8,713 nucleotides of DNA. Source: Treponema sp. (lineage in GTDB: Bacteria; Spirochaetota; Spirochaetia; Treponematales; Breznakiellaceae). Both the position numbers and the translations under genes were made by a program. A model generated the notes under the pieces. That model worked only from the letters and a program-made list of their open reading frames with translations, made no database searches and was not told where the DNA came from. The stretch covers positions 1 to 8,713 of the forward strand of contig JAITFA010000139.1 in assembly GCA_031281685.1 (NCBI GenBank), in the 5' to 3' direction. Positions 8,033 to 8,713 of this stretch are shown piece after piece; the stretch's first letter is position 1, and each line of letters starts with the position of its first letter.

Positions 8033-8094
8033 GGGCTAGATAATACTCATTCCTTGTATTTGTGCAAAGGGTACAAAAAAGCCCCCGCCAATAC

Positions 8095-8117
8095 AAAACC
8101 CTGCTGGTTAAGGTTTT
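8095..8117. other. Hairpin in the leader of the activase gene
   Basis: AAAACC (8095-8100) and GGTTTT (8112-8117) can pair around an 11-nt loop. On the plus strand T-rich sequence follows (TTTTTGCTTTTCTT), so it could act as a weak terminator of rightward transcription leaving the activase region. On the minus strand it would lie in the 5' leader of the activase mRNA. The stem is A/T-rich with only two G-C pairs, so functional meaning is uncertain. Confidence 0.25.
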
Positions 8118-8126
8118 TGCTTTTCT

Positions 8127-8148
8127 TCTATAAATGTGAGTTCGACGT
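8127..8148 (+). repeat. Left arm of an inverted repeat bracketing the tandem array
   Basis: TCTATA-AAT-GTGAGTTCGACGT on the plus strand is matched in reverse complement at 8487-8510, with a 13-base perfect core (8136-8148) and a TCTATA end, differing by one substitution and a 2-base gap between them. Read outward (leftward) it is ACGTCGAACTCAC, then an A/T stretch ending in TATAGA. Confidence 0.8.
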
Positions 8149-8159
8149 ATCAATGTCAA
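8127..8159 (-). promoter_or_regulatory. Candidate promoter of the activase operon
   Basis: On the minus strand a perfect TTGACA (8159-8154) precedes -10-like hexamers: ATTTAT with an 18-nt spacer, or TATAGA (8132-8127) with a long 21-nt spacer. It stands about 95-125 bases before the activase ATG, at the only gap upstream of that gene. The -10 is poor by the housekeeping consensus. The spacer contains the left inverted-repeat arm (ACGTCGAACTCAC on this strand), which makes that arm a plausible operator. This is inference from position. Confidence 0.35.
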
Positions 8160-8187
8160 ACACCAGTAAGACACTAGTAACGACACA

Positions 8188-8446
8188 CGATCAAGGGAAG
8201 GATCGCGACACGATCAGGAGAAGGATCGTGCCTCGATCAAGAGAAGGATCGCGACACGATCAGGGACACGATCGCGACACGATCAAGAGAAGGATCGCGA
8301 CACGATCAGGAACACGATCGCGCCTCGATCAAAGGAAGGATCGCGATACGATCAAGGGAAGGATCGCGACACGATCAAGGACACGATCGCGACACGATCA
8401 GGAGAAGGATCGCGACACGATCAAGAGAAGGATCGCGACACGATCG
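8188..8446. repeat. Tandem array: eleven 23-bp units plus a half unit, GATC-rich
   Basis: Breaking the sequence at each CGATCA gives eleven consecutive units of exactly 23 bp (8188-8440), then a truncated CGATCG (8441-8446). The consensus is CGATCARGRGAAG followed by GATCGCGACA. Units 4, 6 and 9 read CACGATCG in place of AAGGATCG; units 2 and 6 end in CCT instead of ACA; unit 7 ends in ATA. Each unit has two GATC sites, 12 and 11 bp apart, and one self-complementary pair CGATC...GATCG. There are no unique spacers, so it is not a CRISPR array. The array lies in the gene-free stretch upstream of the activase operon. No stop trinucleotide occurs on the plus strand of the consensus unit, so all plus frames are open by chance of composition. 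It is probably non-coding. Confidence 0.95.
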
Positions 8447-8486
8447 CGGCGCGTTATAAGCCATTGACCCACAAGGGGCGTTAGGC

Positions 8487-8510
8487 ACGTCGAACTCACG
8501 TTTCTATAGA
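8487..8510 (-). repeat. Right arm of the inverted repeat bracketing the array
   Basis: ACGTCGAACTCAC (8487-8499) followed by GTTTC and TATAGA (8505-8510) is the reverse complement of the left arm. Read outward (rightward) it points to the short ORF at 8569. Arm-to-arm span, including TATAGA ends, is 384 bp. No convincing target-site duplication is visible outside the two arms. Confidence 0.8.
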
Positions 8511-8613
8511 TAAGCCTCTGACTTTTTTATAACGTGCCGTGTTACTGCTTGTAGATAAGAGGAGTTCGATGAAAAGGAACGTATCTGTGGATGACGTATA
8601 ACTAGATAAGAGG
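8507..8613 (+). repeat. Three spaced direct repeats TAGATAAG
   Basis: TAGATAAG occurs at 8507-8514, 8552-8559 and 8603-8610, spaced 45 and 51 bp; the last two extend to TAGATAAGAGG. A related CTAGATAA stands at 8036-8043, just before the activase start, and is shared with 8602-8609. The second copy provides the AAGAGGAG ribosome-binding sequence of the short ORF at 8569. They may be regulatory sites or remnants of a duplicated leader. Confidence 0.6.
8569..8601 (+). CDS. Possible 10-codon leader peptide or broken gene start
   Basis: ATG 8569 is preceded by AAGAGGAG (8557-8564) with a 4-nt spacer, one of the strongest ribosome-binding matches in the window. The frame reads MKRNVSVDDV and stops at TAA 8599-8601. 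Past that stop the same frame stays open for 23 codons (LDKRLSAVRLAVKRQYQTAE... to a TAA at 8671-8673). So it is either a leader peptide in front of the hairpins at 8620-8690, or the 5' end of a decayed gene. Only the ribosome site and the start codon support translation; no amino-acid run hints at attenuation control. Confidence 0.3.
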   Translation: MKRNVSVDDV

Positions 8614-8619
8614 CTTAGC

Positions 8620-8690
8620 GCCGTCCGGCTTGCCGTTAAACGGCAGTACCAGACGGCGGAGCCGCGCGGTTAAAAGCCCGCCTGACGCGG
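8620..8690. other. Nested inverted repeats (structured RNA or DNA region)
   Basis: GCCGTC (8620-8625) pairs with GACGGC (8652-8657), enclosing TGCCGT-TAA-ACGGCA (8631-8645). A second set follows: CCGCG (8662-8666) with CGCGG (8686-8690), competing with GGCGG (8655-8659) and CCGCC (8678-8682). Such mutually exclusive stems resemble an attenuator or a REP-like palindromic element. The strand is not determined. Confidence 0.5.
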
Positions 8691-8710
8691 ACCTTTCCCG
8701 CTTATTTTTT
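8687..8710 (+). terminator. Terminator-like hairpin with T-run
   Basis: GCGG (8687-8690) pairs with CCGC (8698-8701) across a 7-nt loop and is followed directly by TTATTTTTT (8702-8710). The stem is only four G-C pairs, so it is weak alone, but it follows the nested hairpins and would end a rightward transcript that carries the short ORF. Confidence 0.35.
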
Positions 8711-8713
8711 GGT

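Noticed and set aside
8188..8446. CRISPR array
   Set aside because: Units are contiguous and near identical with no unique spacers, and no cas genes are seen.
7682..8467. Plus-strand open frame of 261 codons running through the tandem array
   Set aside because: The first half is antisense to the activase N-terminus. In the array the unit has no plus-strand stop trinucleotide, so all frames stay open. The product is an Arg/Asp-rich 23-residue periodic sequence without family likeness.

Overview
The window shows a compact bacterial gene cluster, all on the minus strand, followed on the right by about 680 bases without a convincing gene but rich in repeats. The base composition is near or slightly above half G+C. 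The pairing of a DUF4912 protein with a GH57/DUF1957 protein, and a very large fused acyl-CoA dehydratase activase, points to an anaerobic bacterium. A spirochaete of the Treponema type with intermediate G+C (such as gut treponemes) is my best guess. This is inference from gene content and remembered family distribution, not a database match.

Reading the minus strand in the direction of transcription: (1) 8032-3485 encodes a 1515-residue protein with two complete BadF/HgdC-type ATPase (activase) modules, a four-cysteine linker, a DUF2229-like region and a C-terminal 2-hydroxyacyl-CoA dehydratase-like region. (2) 3466-2894 encodes a small membrane protein of the CmpB-like 'putative ABC transporter permease' family. 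(3) 2892-2383 encodes an HD-domain metal-dependent phosphohydrolase. These three genes lie 18 nt and 1 nt apart and are probably one operon. (4) After a 118-nt gap holding a perfect TATAAT and a terminator-like hairpin comes 2264-1587, a DUF4912 protein with a Rho-N/SAP-like N-terminus. (5) From 1583 the GH57 (DUF1957, glycogen branching enzyme-like) gene runs off the left edge; its start follows the DUF4912 stop by only 3 nt. The GH57 protein has Asn where the catalytic acid Asp is expected.

The right end (8041-8713) is the most unusual part. It holds eleven contiguous 23-bp repeats (8188-8440, plus a half unit), with 23 GATC sites spaced alternately 12 and 11 bp. The array is bracketed by a pair of inverted repeats (core GTGAGTTCGACGT / ACGTCGAACTCAC), each reading outward into a TATAGA hexamer. 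To the right are three TAGATAAG direct repeats, a ten-codon ORF with a strong Shine-Dalgarno sequence, and nested hairpins ending in a T-run. The left inverted-repeat arm falls inside the likely promoter region of the large activase gene, so the array may be a regulatory or DNA-protein organising element for that operon, or the inside of a small non-autonomous mobile element. Neither reading can be settled from the sequence alone.
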